Shown one piece after another: positions 4,402 through 5,599 of a DNA stretch of 5,599 bases (positions are counted from its first letter, which is position 1; every line of letters begins with the position of its first letter). The notes below the pieces were generated by a model, which did not search any database, was not told the origin of the DNA, and worked only from the letters and a program-made list of their open reading frames with translations. The translations under genes were made by a program, and so were the position numbers. Source of the DNA: Chloroflexota bacterium (GTDB lineage Bacteria; Chloroflexota; Dehalococcoidia; Bin125); NCBI GenBank assembly GCA_026705105.1, contig JAPPBK010000317.1, positions 1 through 5,599 of the forward strand, read 5' to 3'.

Positions 4402-5541
4402 ATGAAGATCACCCGCGTCGACACCTACCCGATCATGGCCTGGCGGCCACACCTGTTCGTCACTGTCACGGCGGACGACGGCACGGTCGGCGTGGGCGAG
4501 TCGGGTCTGACCTGGCAGGAGCGGGCGGTCGTCGCCTGCGTCGAGCGCTTCTCCGATCTACTCCTCGGCGAGGACCCGATGCGCACCGAGCACCTGTGGC
4601 AACTCATGGCTCGCGCTTCGTTCTTCCCCGCCGACCTGGTCAACTCGGCAGCTATCTCGGCGCTTGACCTCGCCCTCTGGGATCTGAAGGGCAAGATCGT
4701 CGGTCAGCCGGTTTACAACCTGATCGGCGGACTCGTACGCGAGCGGATGCAGTGCTACCCGCACAACGAGGGTGAGGACGACCCAGCCAAGCTGATCGAG
4801 GACATCGAGCGCACGGTCGCCGACGGCTGGCGCTTCGCCCGCTGGGGATTGAGCGGCACGAGCAGCGACCACTTCGATCCCTCCGACGCCGTGCGCAAGT
4901 CGATCCGCGCCATCGAGGCCGTTCGCTCGCACTTCGGCGCCGAGCTGGAGCTGTGCGTCGATGTCCACACGCGGCTCGACCCGTCAGACTCGCTGACCTA
5001 CTGCCGCGCGGTCGAAGAGACGCGCCCATTCTTCATCGAGGACGCCCTGCGCTCGGAGCGGCCGGAGTCGTACCGCCGGCTGCGTGAGCGCACCGCCGTC
5101 CCACTCGCCGCCGGCGAGCAGTGGCATGGCAAGTGGGGCTTCGCCGCAGCGATCGAAGAGGAGTTGATCGACTACGCACGGATCGATCTCTGCCTCGTCG
5201 GCGGGCTGACCGAGGCGCTCAAGATTGCCCGTTGGGCGGAGACGCATCACATCCAGATCGCGCCGCACAATCCGCTCGGTCCGGTCTCCTCAGCAGCCGG
5301 CGCGCAGCTGACGCTCGCGTCCGCCAACGCGGGGGTGCTGGAAATGGCCCGCGAGCCCGGCTCGACGCTCGAGGACGTGTTTCCCTGGCAGACCCCGTTC
5401 GAGCGCGGCCACGCGTTGCCCACCAGTCAACCGGGCTGGGGTATCGCATTCAACCCCGAGGCTGCGTCGGAGTATCCAGAACCGCCCAACGGCTTCGCGC
5501 CGATGCTCAAGCGGCGCGACGGATCCTTCACGAACTGGTAG
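4402..5541 (+). CDS. Enolase-superfamily (mandelate racemase/muconate lactonizing type) sugar-acid dehydratase-like enzyme
   Basis: The 379-residue protein has the two-part enolase-superfamily plan: an N-terminal capping domain (about 1-115, MKITRVDTYP through AISALDLALWDLKGK) and a (beta/alpha)7-beta barrel. Predicted Mg2+ ligands are Asp187 (VDVH), Glu213 (FIEDA) and Glu239 (AAGEQ). The barrel base position usually KxK reads R147-W-G in FARWGLS, so Arg replaces the first Lys and the second is lost. DVHTRLDP (187-194) puts His189 where D-mannonate dehydratases carry their DVH histidine. The IAPHNPLGPVSSAA segment (286-299), with His289, looks like D-galactonate dehydratase-type proteins. The C-terminal GWGIAF...RRDGSFTNW ending also suits sugar-acid dehydratases. 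It probably abstracts a proton alpha to a carboxylate and eliminates water from an aldonate, but the substrate cannot be named. No transporter or kinase neighbour is present in the window to help. The ATG is set by the canonical MKITRV opening; no Shine-Dalgarno is present. Confidence 0.88.
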   Translation: MKITRVDTYPIMAWRPHLFVTVTADDGTVGVGESGLTWQERAVVACVERFSDLLLGEDPMRTEHLWQLMARASFFPADLVNSAAISALDLALWDLKGKIVGQPVYNLIGGLVRERMQCYPHNEGEDDPAKLIEDIERTVADGWRFARWGLSGTSSDHFDPSDAVRKSIRAIEAVRSHFGAELELCVDVHTRLDPSDSLTYCRAVEETRPFFIEDALRSERPESYRRLRERTAVPLAAGEQWHGKWGFAAAIEEELIDYARIDLCLVGGLTEALKIARWAETHHIQIAPHNPLGPVSSAAGAQLTLASANAGVLEMAREPGSTLEDVFPWQTPFERGHALPTSQPGWGIAFNPEAASEYPEPPNGFAPMLKRRDGSFTNW

Positions 5542-5554
5542 GGCCTGGTAGTAA
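5527..5554 (+). promoter_or_regulatory. Possible promoter of the tRNA
   Basis: TTCACG (5527-5532) and TAGTAA (5549-5554) are separated by 16 bases, and initiation would fall shortly before the tRNA 5' end at 5566. Both boxes are imperfect, and the -35 lies inside the end of the preceding gene. Transcription by read-through is an alternative. Confidence 0.3.
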
Positions 5555-5565
5555 GCTGAATCGGT

Positions 5566-5599
5566 CGGGGAGTGGCGCAGCCTGGCAGCGCGCTTCGTT
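5566..5599 (+). tRNA. tRNA-Pro, 5' part only (cut by window end before the anticodon)
   Basis: The 5' half of a tRNA is clear: acceptor arm CGGGGAG (5566-5572), T8 and G9, D-stem GCGC (5575-5578) pairing with GCGC (5588-5591), and a D-loop with A14, G15, the GG pair and A21. The 5' arm of the anticodon stem CTTCG and T32-T33 come next, where the window stops just before position 34. C1 followed by GGGG and the CTTCGTT segment strongly resemble bacterial tRNA-Pro. The anticodon itself is not visible, so the amino acid is inferred from similarity. Confidence 0.8.

Noticed and set aside
4296..4667. Open frame running from the repeat region into the dehydratase-like gene
   Set aside because: It is out of frame with the clear enolase-superfamily protein, low in complexity and Arg/Pro-rich, so it is a shadow.
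1..5599. CRISPR array, phage, toxin-antitoxin or defence system
   Set aside because: No regularly spaced direct repeats with unique spacers, no nuclease, integrase, transposase or structural genes, and all five proteins fit metabolic or small zinc-ribbon families.

Overview
The window is visibly GC-rich bacterial chromosome. Five protein genes and the beginning of a tRNA all lie on the + strand, with short gaps between them. It looks like ordinary housekeeping and catabolic gene content decorated with a family of short palindromic repeats, not a phage, plasmid or defence island. The mix (TIGR01777 epimerase, a stand-alone AICAR formyltransferase, a citramalate-type synthase, starts that lack a Shine-Dalgarno, C/G-rich double-hairpin repeats) is compatible with Chloroflexota or a high-GC actinobacterial relative. 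This is an inference of low to moderate confidence; no single feature fixes the phylum.

Layout. Positions 1-50 hold a palindromic repeat, cut by the window edge. Positions 99-980 encode a TIGR01777/YfcH-like SDR epimerase. Five bases later comes a 389-residue stand-alone AICAR transformylase (986-2155), probably translationally coupled to it. After a 60-base gap is a citramalate synthase-like enzyme (2216-3859), whose start may be leaderless. A 120-base gap leads to a 74-residue zinc-ribbon-like protein of unknown function (3980-4204), which has a strong Shine-Dalgarno. Positions 4205-4401 contain no convincing gene. This stretch is filled by a composite of the same repeat family: one good copy, one decayed tandem copy and one inverted copy. 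Immediately after it, 4402-5541 encodes an enolase-superfamily sugar-acid dehydratase-like enzyme. The window ends inside a tRNA, probably tRNA-Pro, starting at 5566.

How the genes relate. The first two genes are close enough to be one transcription unit, although an epimerase and a purine enzyme have no obvious shared pathway. The citramalate synthase would feed isoleucine synthesis and the enolase-superfamily enzyme would feed sugar-acid breakdown; each appears to be its own unit. I see no multi-gene novel system here. The items most worth a second look are the double-hairpin repeat family, the AICAR transformylase with no cyclohydrolase partner in view, the unusual active-site combination of the enolase-superfamily protein, and the uncharacterised zinc-ribbon protein.
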